A stretch of 64,000 nucleotides of DNA from Bradyrhizobium sp. CCBAU 53340. Lineage in GTDB: Bacteria > Pseudomonadota > Alphaproteobacteria > Rhizobiales > Xanthobacteraceae. A program made the translations under genes and the position numbers. The notes under the pieces were generated by a model. That model saw only the letters and a list, made by a program, of their open reading frames with translations, made no database searches and was not told the origin of the DNA. Shown piece after piece: positions 25,813 to 35,023 of the stretch (position 1 is the first letter of the stretch; each line of letters begins with the position of its first letter). Location: NCBI RefSeq assembly GCF_015291645.1, contig NZ_CP030056.1, forward strand, positions 434,001 to 498,000, in the 5' to 3' direction.

Positions 25813-26247
25813 TTACTCCGCCATTCCATGACTTCGCGGCTTGGCGCGGAGCTCGGCTTGTACAAAGAGCCGCATCGCATACGCAGGGAGTCGACCGGCG
25901 TTTCCCCAATGCGCGCAACCAGTAGCGCAGACACGAACTTCAAACTGATTTTGCAAAGGCGATTGAGCACCTAGGCGGCGCTCTTGCAAAATGCGGTGCC
26001 GCGACAACTCGTGCCGGGGCCCTGCGCAAGCTGCGGGAGGAGCTTGCCGGCGGCTGTGCATCGACTTGAGTGAGAAAAATCGAAAGCGCGCGGAAACAGG
26101 CGACCAATCGGGACGTCGCTCGAAATGAGCTACTCGGTCAAGCGAACCAAATGTTGGCTGATCCTTAAGACCAGCACACACAATCCGGACGCTCCGACTT
26201 GAGCCTGACGGAGCCTTCGACTGCTCGAACAGGCGGACTAAGCCCAT
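25813..26247 (-). CDS. Unrecognised 144-residue frame between PadR operator and oxygenase pseudogene
   Basis: The position is what a gene would need: the PadR-type operator ends 18 bases upstream, GGAGG lies eight bases before the ATG at 26247, and the stop is five bases before the oxygenase pseudogene. The translation (MGLVRLFEQSKAPSGSSRS...) is rich in arginine and has no recognisable motif, which is typical of a decayed or out-of-frame sequence. It may be a gene whose frame has already been lost, as in its neighbours. I assign no function. Confidence 0.3.
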   Translation of the reverse strand: MGLVRLFEQSKAPSGSSRSVRIVCAGLKDQPTFGSLDRVAHFERRPDWSPVSARFRFFSLKSMHSRRQAPPAACAGPRHELSRHRILQERRLGAQSPLQNQFEVRVCATGCAHWGNAGRLPAYAMRLFVQAELRAKPRSHGMAE

Positions 26248-26264
26248 CGGACGGATCCTCCTAT

Positions 26265-26324
26265 ATGTCAGTTTTGACTTATAGTAAGAATACATCAGGT
26301 TATCGCATATGGCAATCCTTACAT
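26265..26324. promoter_or_regulatory. Double PadR-type operator (ATGT-N8-ACAT), decayed-cluster copy 1
   Basis: Two dyads stand 44 bases apart: ATGT-N8-ACTT at 26265-26280 and ATGG-N8-ACAT at 26309-26324, both one base off the PadR consensus. The intervening TTTTGACTTATAGT also occurs at 42741, so the whole element is homologous to the operator of the intact cluster. It faces the leftward unit ending in the aldehyde dehydrogenase. Confidence 0.65.
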
Positions 26325-26599
26325 ATTACCTGCCGGTGGACCAACCTTATGTTTTTCTGTTTCTGCTCAGCAAAGCGGAATTCCCGAATGCGGGGCGGCG
26401 AGGTGTGTACCGCGCTCGCCGATTGCCTGATTGAAAGGTATGAACGCGAAGAATTCGCCGTGGCAACCGCCGAGCAGTAGCGGCAAACAAGAAGGTAGGA
26501 AGAAGTTACCACGATTGCCCTATCGAACCTTAGTCGGCATCGACGTGATCACGGATGGCGCGATGGCCGCCTAGGCGATGAGACTTCCCTGGCGATGCG
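26325..26599. other. Non-coding stretch to the right of the operator
   Basis: About 275 bases in which I find no supported gene. A short rightward frame (to 26480) has no ribosome site or homology. It probably represents eroded sequence between two former transcription units. Confidence 0.4.
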
Positions 26600-27210
26600 G
26601 TCACTTTATTCGGCGAAAGGATCGTAGACTTCGCACTTCATGCGAGCTTAGACGGAGGTGCCTCCGTCGATGTTCTTGCGCAGCTCCGAGGAAAGAACGT
26701 CCGGACTTGTGTTGAACGTTAATATCTGACTTAACGATGCGACCAGCGAGTGTCGTCGCGAAAACCGAACAACGAAATGGTCAAACATCAGATTAATGCT
26801 CACACCTTTGGTCAACTCGAAGAACCGAGACTGACATCCGAGATGTTGTTGTCGATAGCAAAGCTCGCAACCCTGCTCCAATTCGAACCATGCCGTCTCC
26901 GGAGCCGGCGGATCATTATCAGCTGAATGCCGCCCTCTCGGCAAAAGCGATCATGGCGACTGCGCCTTATGTGCATGTCGCGGAAAGGGTCGTGATTGTG
27001 CCTGACGCAATCACCCTATTCGGCGTAACAGCGGCGAGAGAGCGTCCCCGCGAGAACGTATTGGCGGAGAGGCCTCTTTGAGCCCGGCCCCTATACCTCT
27101 TTCGACATCTCTCGCTCGCACCGGTGCCAGGCACCTGGGGAATTTGCCAAAGGGGTTGCGTCGAATTGGATAAAAGCGAATGAGAACTTGGCTGCTCGCA
27201 GAAACTAGAT
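26600..27210 (-). pseudogene. Remnant of an MDR/quinone oxidoreductase gene
   Basis: Strongly degraded, but nucleotide similarity to the intact reductase gene at 38334-39329 can be followed in several blocks. Around 26625 (GGATCGTAGAC) and 26668 (GATGTTCTTGCGCA) the order matches 38505 and 38549. The frame then reads INLMFDHFVV...LVASLSQILTFNTSPDVLSSELRKNIDG beside VDLMFDQLVG...LVAPLGQIVTFNALSGLPSSDLFADLRKNMDR of the intact copy. A later block (ATTCGGCGTAACAGCGGCGAGA near 27020, compared with 39027) and a weaker match to about 27200 follow after an internal deletion. Many frame breaks exclude function. It lies downstream of the ruined MFS gene, the order seen in the intact cluster. Confidence 0.72.
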
Positions 27211-27291
27211 CGGCATCTCAACGTCTTTCAGCATTTCGAATCCGCGCGTAGCGTTGGCTCTCGTCAGGCTCCGGCAAGCCAAGAGATCTGC

Positions 27292-28415
27292 CTACTGGTT
27301 TAGCTGCGGCAACGGCTGGATAGCGGATGTGGCTCTCTGTGATGCAGCAATGAAGCAGCAGAGAGCAATGAGATCGACGGCCGCTGCCGCCGACCCGAGA
27401 CCAAGATAGCCAGTCGTCTGGACCAATGTCCCGCCCAGGAGCGGTCCAATCATGTTGCCGACCAACATGGCTGGGGTCGCAGCAACCGCGCGCCCGGTGA
27501 GATCAAGGCGCGCGAGATGCCCGAAGACAAAAGTATGCGTGAACAACATTATGAACGGGAAAACGACCGCTCCGACCGCATACGGCAAGAAACCGCTAGA
27601 GCAAGAGATTAGGACAGCTACCGCTCCCTGCAGCAGGGTTCCAGTCATCGCGACCCGCATCGGCGGAAGCCGCTTTTGGAGAAACGCGGCGAGCAGGGTC
27701 GGTGTCATAGCCACCAGACCTAACGTGACCAGAACGCTTTGGATCTGGACAGGCGACAGTCCGCGATCGGTGCCCATCGGTTGTAGGAAACTGAATATCA
27801 TTGCCTGGACGAGCGACATCAGGACGATTCCAGTGATAATGAACCACACAGGGCGTGTGAATCCAGCGGCATCCCTGACGAGGTCTTCGCTGATGGAAGC
27901 AGAGGGAAAGAAGAAAGTCGCTATTGCGGCTGCCACGGCCGTAACTGCGGCAAAGACCTCAAAGATGGCTGGTGGACCGAATTTCGTGATGAGAGTCGCC
28001 GATGCGCCGAGCAATATTACCGCGAAGACTCCAAGCGTTAACCCCCCCATTGCAAAGACACGATGTGGGTTATCCGTGCGACTCCTGTCGCCAATCCAGC
28101 GACGAAGTGGCCAACTGCCAGAATGCTAAATTCGGTGAAGCCGGCCATCACATAGAAGGTCCCGGCACTGATGCCGAAGCCCAGCGTCGGCATCCAGCGC
28201 CCCGGAGCGCGATGGAAGAATGGCGATAGTGTAACGCTTGCAAAGACCATGGCTCCTAGAAAGAGGGTCGGAAGCGCCCCCGCTCGCGCCGGTGAAAACG
28301 CATATTCCGAGATCAGAACACCGACCCAAATCGGAAGTGCGGGCTGGTCTATCATCCCAGCCATGTGCCCTGTCACTAATGAAATCTTTGACCCCAACGA
28401 GTTAATCTGCGCCAT
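27292..28415 (-). pseudogene. MFS transporter, frameshifted
   Basis: The start at 28415 has GGGAGGAAA upstream. The first part reads MAQINSLGSKISLVTGHMAGMIDQPALPIWVG...HFVAGLATGVARIT, about four helices, and runs into a stop at about 28038. The remaining eight or so helices (VFAMGGLTLGVFAVILLGASATLITKFG... to 27292) are in the neighbouring frame. The junction is between about 28045 and 28075; one added base there restores a normal loop of the type ITPHRVFAMGG. A run of seven C/G bases at 28042-28048 is a possible slip site. Joined, it is a 12-helix permease of about 374 residues. It would have been the first gene behind the operator at 28820 and is equivalent in role to the intact MFS gene at 40343. 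Confidence 0.78.
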
Positions 28416-28817
28416 TTTTTCCTCCCGTATGATAGTCGGCCCTCGTGAATTGCAGCTCCGCACCGATGCAGGCATGATGAAGGCATCCGACAGCTATGGA
28501 GAGCCGCGACGCTCGCTCCCCACTGCCATCGAAACTCTTGAGCTGCCGGCGCGCGCCTCACAGAGTGCTTTGCTATCCATCGAGAGCATCATGGATGAGA
28601 GCTCTAGACGGGACGATTGCCCGTTGCTTCAACTAGCCATCGCGGCCAATTACCAATGGCATCTGCACAAAGCGCAGCTGCTTGCGAAAATGGCTTCACC
28701 GTTGATCAGCAATTGAGGATACCCAGCACCGGTCAGAGCGTTTGGTGCAGAGTTCGGACGTCATTCCGAACAGGTCAGGTGCGTCCACCCCCGAGCGGCA
28801 ATTCACGGCCTTCCTCC
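28416..28817. other. Intergenic region upstream of the broken MFS gene
   Basis: About 400 bases. A rightward frame of about 80 residues (28473-28716, containing PLLQLAIAANYQWHLHKAQLL) is open but lacks a convincing ribosome site and any known motif. It may be a remnant. I see nothing else apart from the operator at its right edge. Confidence 0.35.
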
Positions 28818-28819
28818 AT

Positions 28820-28875
28820 ATGTCATTTATTACTTACTGGCTAGCAGGCATGAACATATATGTCAAATCTGACGT
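28820..28875. promoter_or_regulatory. Double PadR-type operator, decayed-cluster copy 2
   Basis: The dyads are ATGT-N8-ACTT at 28820-28835 and ATGT-N8-ACGT at 28860-28875, 40 bases apart. The preceding TTCCTCCATATGTCAT is shared with the operator at 50852. It lies between the leftward MFS pseudogene and the rightward PadR remnant, the same geometry as the intact regulator's promoter. Confidence 0.65.
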
Positions 28876-28929
28876 ATGGATGCGCGTGGCCGGCAACTAT
28901 GCAGAACCGCAAAGAGCGCCAGATTTGAA

Positions 28930-29140
28930 GCTTGGGGCTTTTGTTGTGCCCACGAGAATACGCCGATTGGGACGGCTGATGTCGTCGCATTCGACAACGT
29001 CTGGCAGGAGAGCAGACCTGATAAGAAGGTCTACGACATTGCTAGCAGTGGTCTTGTTCTCGACCATACCCATGTTGCGCCGTGCGCTTTCATAAGCACG
29101 GTCGGAAACGCACGTCCGAGCCACGTCGACTGTAGCTGGG
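28930..29140 (+). pseudogene. Remnant of a PadR-family regulator gene
   Basis: The translation contains SRPDKKVYDIASSGL, matching SKPDKKVYEVTERGL of the intact PadR protein at 51022. Nucleotide similarity extends on both sides, from the leader (TATGCAG...GCTTGGGG) to the block GTCGGAAACGCACGTCCGAGCC. The first 70 codons or so, including the recognition helix, are deleted, and frame breaks follow. It sits at the same distance behind a double PadR operator as the intact gene does. Confidence 0.7.
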
Positions 29141-29584
29141 CCGAGTTCGACGCGTCACCGGCATTCTGAGACGAGACCAATGTGCCACGCTCCTGATCAA
29201 TTCAGTGGCGCTGCGCTTTCGATAGCCGTGGACGCTACGGGAGAGACATTCAGGACGATGATGTGGCGAGCTTTTTTAACGTCGTTCTGGTGCTCGGTCT
29301 CGCGATCGATTGTTTGATTCTCCTAAGGACCATCACTCGGTAGCTCGACAGCTACGGCGGTGACATCATTTCACGACGCTCGTGGATTGTGAAAGCGCGG
29401 TGAACGTCGTGCGACGCTGCCGGCAATCGCCGATCGTCGTGCACCGGATCGCCAAGCCCGAAGAGCTCTACGGTCGGATCCGGTGCAGGGAAAGGCATCA
29501 CGAACTCCCGGTACAAACCGGCGCGGAGCGTGGCGGTTACCAAGCAGGACGCCAAAGGCCTTGTGGCATCGCGCTCGGGCTTCC
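29141..29584. other. Intergenic region before the RND operon's 3' end
   Basis: About 440 bases without a supported gene. A small hairpin (GTAGCT / AGCTAC, 29339-29354) is visible but weak. A short hydrophobic frame near 29270-29340 (FFNVVLVLGLAIDCLILL) may be a gene remnant. Confidence 0.35.
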
Positions 29585-32500
29585 CTATGGTGAGCTGGCC
29601 CTGGCGAGCCTGCTGGGCTCCTCCTGGCGCGAAGAAGAGTCCTTTAGTGGGGCTTCTACACGGAACCAGGCGATGTAAAGCGCCGGCAAGAAAAAGAGAG
29701 TCAGGAAGGTCGCAGCCATGATGCCACCGATCATCGATAGCGCCATAGGACCCCAGAAGACCTGCGGCGCGATCGGAAGCATGCCGAGGCTTGCTGCGGC
29801 GGCCGTCAGCAGGATTGGCCGCATGCGATGCTGTGTTGCCAGCACGACTGCCGACCATTGATCGTGACCCTCGTCAAGCATTTCGTCGATCTGCGCCATC
29901 AAGATAATCGAATTGCGAATGATGATCCCGATAAGGGCTAACGTACCGAGAATCGCGACAAAACCCATCGGTTTTCCGGATACGAGGAGAGCGAACACAA
30001 CGCCGATCAAGCCGAGGGGAGCCACGCTTACGACAAGGAACAGCTTCGCAAAGCTTTGCAGCTGGACCATAATGAAGAACGCCATCGCAAGCAGCATCAC
30101 AGGCACGACCGCAACGATTGGACCCTGACCCTTTGAGCTCTCCTCGACGGCGCCTCCGGTTGCGATCTTCATCGACGCCGGCAGGTTCGCGGCGAAGGTC
30201 TCGATAGCCGGCGCAAGCTGTTGGACGACAGTTGCCGGTTGCGTGCCATCGTGGATGGTGCCTCGAATCGTGATTGTTGGGACACGGTCGCGTCGCCAAA
30301 TAATGGGCTGCTCCAGGTCATAGCGAAGTGTTGCGAACGAGAGCAACGGGACCACCTGTCCATTGCCAGTCGGGATCTGCAACGACTGCAGCGTTTCGAT
30401 TCGGCTGCGTTCGTCGTTTGCGGCGCGCCCAACGATGTTGACCTGATAAATGCTATCGCGCATCTGTGTAATGGACGTCCCGCCGACAAGGCCGTTCAGT
30501 ATCGAGGCAACATCGACGGAGTCGAGCCCGAGCTGCCTCGCCTTGTCTTGCGCTATTTCGACTTGAACGACCTTGCCTGGCTCGTTCCAATCAAATGTCG
30601 GAGGGTCAAGATGCGGGTTGTCGCTCATGATTTTGGCGATCTCCAGTGCCTTGGCGCGCAATTGCTGGATGTCCGGCCCGCTGAGGCGGTATTGCAGCGG
30701 ACGTCCAACCGGAGGTCCAAGGTCGAGCGGGTGGATGAAGACGTCGATCCCGATGAATTGATCGGCCGCGGTCTTTCGCAATCTGCTTTCGATCCGATTG
30801 CGAGCTTCAAGTGACTTGGCTACGACGACCACCTGGCCGAAATAGTTAAAGGCCATCTGCTGGTCGAGTGGCAGATAGAAGCGGATCGCACCTTGCCCAA
30901 CATAAGAGCTCCAGCTTTCGACGTCAGGATCGGAGGCCAGCCCTTTTTCGAACTGGTCGATCTGCTTCTTGGTCTCAAGGATCGTGCTGCCCTGCGGAAG
31001 CGTCAAGTCGACGAGCAGCTCGGACCGGTCTGACGACGGGAAGAACTGCTGCTGCACAAATCCCATACCGACGATTGCCACCGCGAGCAGACCGAGGCTT
31101 CCGCCGATTGTGACCCAGCGGAAGCGCATCGCGGCCTCCAGTAGAACGACAAAGTAGCGGGATAGCCGGCCGACACCGATATGGTCGTGATGTTTCATGG
31201 TTTTTGGAAGGACCATGACGCCGATCAGTGGAGCGAACAGAACGGCTACCACCCAGCTGGTTAGTAGCGATGCTGCGATTACGAGGAACAGAGTGTAGGT
31301 GTATTCGCCAGCCGATGAGCCGTTGAACCCAATCGGGATAAAGCCTGCGACAGTTACCAGGGTTCCGGTTAGCATCGGAAATGCGGTCGAGGTGTAAGCA
31401 AAGGTCACTGCGTTATAGAGATTGTCCCCGCGCTCAAGGCGGTGCACCATCATCTCGACTGTTATCATTGCATCATCGACGAGCAGTCCAAGCGCGATGA
31501 TCAGCGCACCTAGGGAAATGCGCTGCAGCGTTACTCCAAAATACTGCATGATGACGAACACGACCGCCAGCACGAGCGGAATTGAGAACGAGACCACCAG
31601 CCCTGCCCTCACTCCAAGACTGATCAGGCTTACCACCAACACGATGGCTATGGCCTCAACGAGCGCTTCGGTGAAGCCGCCGACTGCCTGCTCAACTATC
31701 TTCGGCTGATCGGAAACCAGGTGGAGTTCGACGCCTACCGGAAGCGTGGCCAAGATGTCGCGCATCTTTGCTCTCAGCGCCTCACCAAATTGAAGCACAT
31801 TGCTAGAGGCCATCATCGCGATGCCGAGCCCGATCGCAGGCTTTCCATCGACACGAAATAGCGGATCGGGTGGATCGCGATATCCACGGGTGATGGTCGC
31901 GACGTCGCTAAGCGGAAGGAAGCGGTTGTCGATGCGCAGGTTGGTGCTTCGAAGGGCCTCTTCCGAAGCGAATTGACCGCTTACGCGCAGCGAAACTTGT
32001 TCTGGGCCCGCTTGTACGACGCCTGACGGCTGCACTGTGTTTTGATTTTGCAGTGTCTTGATGAGCGACTGCATATTAAGACCGAGTGCCGCCAGCTTGC
32101 GCGTGGAGATGTCGAGATAGATGACCTCATCTTGTGCTCCGATCACCGTGATCTTGCCGATGCTTGGCACGGTGAGAAGTTCCGAGCGCACCCGCTCGAC
32201 ATAGTCGCGCAATTGCCGTGGGCTGAGTCCGTCGGACGTAAACGCGTAGATGTTGCCGAAGACATCGCCAAATTCGTCGTTGAAGGAGGCTGCGCCTACG
32301 CCTGAAGGCAGGGTGTACTGGATGTCCTGAACATGTTTGCGGACCTCATAGAATAGCCACGGCACGTCCTTTGGCTTGGTGGTGTCCTTCAGATTGACCA
32401 AAATCGTGGTCTGACCGGGCGTCGTGTAGCTCTTGACGTAGTCGACCGCGCCGATCTGTTTCACCTCCTTTTCAATCCGGTCGGTCACTTGATTGAGCAT

Positions 32501-32683
32501 GTCGTCAACCGTCGCGCCGGGCCATTGTTGCTGGATCACCATAGTCTTGATGGTGAACGGAGGATCTTCCTCGCGACCGAGGCTGCGGTAGGCGAGCAGG
32601 CCCGCTATCGCGGACGCTATCATCAGGAACCAAACGAACGAGCGATGCTTTAGGGCCCATTCAGATAGATTGAAGGAGGTCAC
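29585..32683 (-). CDS. RND-type efflux pump permease (AcrB/MexF superfamily)
   Basis: A 1032-residue inner-membrane transporter with the duplicated 1+5+1+5 helix layout and two large periplasmic loops. The proton-relay aspartates lie in GLLVDDAMITVEMM of the fourth helix, followed by GTLVTVAGFIPIGF. The second half ends MALSMIGGIMAATFLTLFFLPALYIAWF. It belongs to the shorter branch often paired with two adaptor proteins in rhizobia. It overlaps the adaptor gene by four bases and is the last gene of a three-gene operon. No outer-membrane factor is encoded nearby, so it would borrow a TolC-like protein. Substrates may be aromatic or solvent-like compounds. Confidence 0.94.
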   Translation of the reverse strand: MTSFNLSEWALKHRSFVWFLMIASAIAGLLAYRSLGREEDPPFTIKTMVIQQQWPGATVDDMLNQVTDRIEKEVKQIGAVDYVKSYTTPGQTTILVNLKDTTKPKDVPWLFYEVRKHVQDIQYTLPSGVGAASFNDEFGDVFGNIYAFTSDGLSPRQLRDYVERVRSELLTVPSIGKITVIGAQDEVIYLDISTRKLAALGLNMQSLIKTLQNQNTVQPSGVVQAGPEQVSLRVSGQFASEEALRSTNLRIDNRFLPLSDVATITRGYRDPPDPLFRVDGKPAIGLGIAMMASSNVLQFGEALRAKMRDILATLPVGVELHLVSDQPKIVEQAVGGFTEALVEAIAIVLVVSLISLGVRAGLVVSFSIPLVLAVVFVIMQYFGVTLQRISLGALIIALGLLVDDAMITVEMMVHRLERGDNLYNAVTFAYTSTAFPMLTGTLVTVAGFIPIGFNGSSAGEYTYTLFLVIAASLLTSWVVAVLFAPLIGVMVLPKTMKHHDHIGVGRLSRYFVVLLEAAMRFRWVTIGGSLGLLAVAIVGMGFVQQQFFPSSDRSELLVDLTLPQGSTILETKKQIDQFEKGLASDPDVESWSSYVGQGAIRFYLPLDQQMAFNYFGQVVVVAKSLEARNRIESRLRKTAADQFIGIDVFIHPLDLGPPVGRPLQYRLSGPDIQQLRAKALEIAKIMSDNPHLDPPTFDWNEPGKVVQVEIAQDKARQLGLDSVDVASILNGLVGGTSITQMRDSIYQVNIVGRAANDERSRIETLQSLQIPTGNGQVVPLLSFATLRYDLEQPIIWRRDRVPTITIRGTIHDGTQPATVVQQLAPAIETFAANLPASMKIATGGAVEESSKGQGPIVAVVPVMLLAMAFFIMVQLQSFAKLFLVVSVAPLGLIGVVFALLVSGKPMGFVAILGTLALIGIIIRNSIILMAQIDEMLDEGHDQWSAVVLATQHRMRPILLTAAAASLGMLPIAPQVFWGPMALSMIGGIMAATFLTLFFLPALYIAWFRVEAPLKDSSSRQEEPSRLARASSP

Positions 32684-33756
32684 GACTGATTCTCTTGCAA
32701 AAGTTTGACGAGTTGTCCTTCGGAGAGGGAATGCACGCCGGCAGTGATGACGCGATCGCCAATCGACAAGCCGGATGTAACTGCCACGCGGTCTCCCCTG
32801 TGGGCGCCGAGCATCACAGGACGTGCTAGAGCCCTCTTGTTTGCTCCCACGATCCAGACGGCGTCCTGACCTTCGATTTTCAAAAGAGCACTAACCGGAA
32901 TCTCCATTTGGCCCTCCTGTGCAGCCGCGAGGCGGATCGTGGTTCCCAGCCGAAACGCTTCAGGTGGATCTTCGATGGTGAACCGAATGCGCCGAGTTCT
33001 GGTCGAGGAGTCCGACTGCGGCGCGATCTCACGGACGACCGCCTTGGCTGCGATGCTATCCTGGACGAGGAGCGATGCCCGAGAGGATGAACCTTCGATG
33101 AATTGGCCAATTCGGTCGTCCGGTATGTCGAACACACCGTCGCGAAAAGTTGGGCGAGCGATGGTGACAACCGTCTGGCCTACCGAGACGACCTGGCCGA
33201 TTTCCGTGGACCAGGAGACGACGACACCGTCATAGCTGCTGTTTAGGGTCGTGTAGCCGAGTTGTTCGGTCGCCTTCTGCAGACTCGCCTCAGCTTGCGT
33301 GGCGCGTGATTGGGCGCTCTGCTGGGCTGCTGTTGCCGCATCGAGGTCCGCCTGTGTCCCGCTGCCCGTGCTGAACAGTTTGTGCTTTCGTTCCAGAGTG
33401 GCCTCGGCATTGGCAAGGACCGCTCGAGCGTTGGCCAGATCGGCCTGGCTTGAGACGATCGCGAGCTGCGCGACGGTCGAATCAAGGGACCCGAGTCTTT
33501 GCCCCTTGGCAACGAGATCTCCCACATTGACGTCGCGCGAGCTCATTCGCCCCATTGTTTGAAAGCCAAGCTCGGCCTGGTACCGAGGCTGCACCGTTCC
33601 GGTGAAGGTGTCGATCCTCTACGAGGCCGGTTGCACAACCATGGTGAGCACGGGACGAATGACGGGCGATTCGAGGCTCTTCTCCTCGCACCCGGAAAGC
33701 GCCGCGGCGCAGGCGAAAAGTAGCAGCCGCAAGACCGTGGGTGCGGGCGACGTCAT
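32680..33756 (-). pseudogene. RND periplasmic adaptor (membrane fusion lipoprotein), premature stop at codon 46
   Basis: The ATG at 33756 overlaps the upstream adaptor's stop by four bases and opens a lipoprotein signal (LLLFACAAALSGC, lipobox LSGC). After VLTMVVQPAS an in-frame TAG occurs at 33619-33621. The same frame continues RIDTFTGTVQPRYQAELGFQTMGRM and then a complete adaptor: a lipoyl half, a coiled-coil hairpin (AVLANAEATLERKHKLFSTG...) and beta-barrel domains to 32680. Re-initiation at a GTG at 33594 would give a protein without the export signal or first lipoyl strand. One base change restores the gene. The first adaptor may compensate. A sequencing error is possible. Confidence 0.75.
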
Positions 33757-34853
33757 GGCTCGGCTCCGTAGGCGACCGCGACAACCTTCCCTGGATACAG
33801 CAGTTGTACGCTGGAAGTTACGACACGCTCGCCTTCTTCCAATCCGGCGGCCAACGCGACCGCTCCAGTGAGATATTCCTGCACGACGACCCCGCGAAGC
33901 CGGGCCTTGTTCTCGCTATCCAATATCCAGACTGCGGGCTTACCGTTGGCTGCAAACAGCGCGCTCGATGGAATGACAAAGGCAGGCGATAACTCCCAAC
34001 GGGCTCTACCGACGACGGCCGAACCGAGTGTCAAATCGGCCGGCGCTCGTTCGACCGCGACCTTGAGCGTAACGGTGCCGGTGGCCTGATCCAAAATCGG
34101 CGAGATCTCGCGCACAGAGCCGGCAACAGTTACATTCGGCATCGATTGCGAGGTGATGTCGACAGTCCTGTCGTTTGGCGGATTGGTGACAAGAATCTCG
34201 GGAACTTGGAATACCGCATCCCGCGGGCCATCCTCGGCAAGGGCGAAAGCCGTCTGTCCGGCCTGCACAACCTGGCCGACTTCGATACTACGTGAGACAA
34301 TGATGCCGTCCCGTCCTGCCTTCAATTCCGTGTAGGTTAGCCGCTCGCGTGCCGTATTCAGGGCAGCTTGTGCGCTGTTGACCTGCGCCTCATCTGTTCG
34401 AAGCGTGGCTAACGCCTGATCGAATCGCTCACGTGTGGTAGAGCCACTGCTAAGCAGAGACTGTTGTCGCTCGAAATTTCGTTGGGCTTCCAGCAACTGC
34501 GCATTCGCAGCATTCAGCGCTGCTTCAGCACTGGTAACATCGGTCTGCTGCTCGGTCCGTTCAAGATGCGCGAGAGTTTGACCTGCTTTGACATACTGCC
34601 CAACCTCGACGTCGCGACGGACAACTCGTCCACTGGTCTGAAATGCAATGTTCGAAAGGATGCGAGCCTGGATCGTCCCAGTGAGGGGAAGGTCTGGCGT
34701 GATGTGTTGCCGGCGGGCGGTGGCGACGGTCACGCGCAACAGCGCCGAAGACTTGTCACCCGCTCGCGCCATCGAGTTCGGGAACGCTGTAAGCACGGTC
34801 GCGACGAGCGCGAGCGACGTGCGGAATTGCGCCCTGTTGGCCAGCCGCGGCAT
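33753..34853 (-). CDS. RND periplasmic adaptor subunit (membrane fusion protein)
   Basis: A 366-residue exported adaptor. An N-terminal signal (FRTSLALVATVLTAFPNSMARA) is followed by a lipoyl domain (ITPDLPLTGTIQARILSNIAFQTSGRVVRRDVEVGQYVKAGQ) and a heptad-rich hairpin (AEAALNAANAQLLEAQRNFERQQSLLSSG). The barrel and membrane-proximal domains end GEERVV-like then VVTSSVQLLYPGKVV. It links the RND pump to an outer-membrane channel. The start at 34853 has AAGGGGA upstream; a longer frame to 34886 runs toward the operator. It is the first gene of the pump operon, divergent from its TetR regulator. Confidence 0.91.
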   Translation of the reverse strand: MPRLANRAQFRTSLALVATVLTAFPNSMARAGDKSSALLRVTVATARRQHITPDLPLTGTIQARILSNIAFQTSGRVVRRDVEVGQYVKAGQTLAHLERTEQQTDVTSAEAALNAANAQLLEAQRNFERQQSLLSSGSTTRERFDQALATLRTDEAQVNSAQAALNTARERLTYTELKAGRDGIIVSRSIEVGQVVQAGQTAFALAEDGPRDAVFQVPEILVTNPPNDRTVDITSQSMPNVTVAGSVREISPILDQATGTVTLKVAVERAPADLTLGSAVVGRARWELSPAFVIPSSALFAANGKPAVWILDSENKARLRGVVVQEYLTGAVALAAGLEEGERVVTSSVQLLYPGKVVAVAYGAEP

Positions 34854-34945
34854 TAGGTCCCCTTCTTCGCTGGGCATTTGCAACATGCTGATTTAACTCA
34901 AAGTTTCAAGTTGTCTGAGCGCCCCGCCAAAGAACTCCAAGGCGT

Positions 34946-34969
34946 AATATTCAACAGGCGTTGAATATT
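34946..34969. promoter_or_regulatory. Perfect 24-bp palindromic operator for the divergent TetR/efflux promoter
   Basis: The arms AATATTCAAC and GTTGAATATT are exact inverted repeats around AGGC. The element lies in the 170-base divergent gap between the adaptor gene (start 34853) and the TetR gene (start 35024), the usual place for a TetR repressor that controls both itself and a pump. Confidence 0.75.
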
Positions 34970-35023
34970 TAGTTGCATCGTTCTAAACGTCAAGAGGTCG
35001 GAATGGTCGATGGAGGAGGAGGG

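Noticed and set aside
28042..28048. C7/G7 run as a phase-variation switch of the MFS gene
   Set aside because: The best reading of the junction loop places the missing base a few codons upstream, and the rest of the operon is dead. Programmed switching is therefore unlikely.
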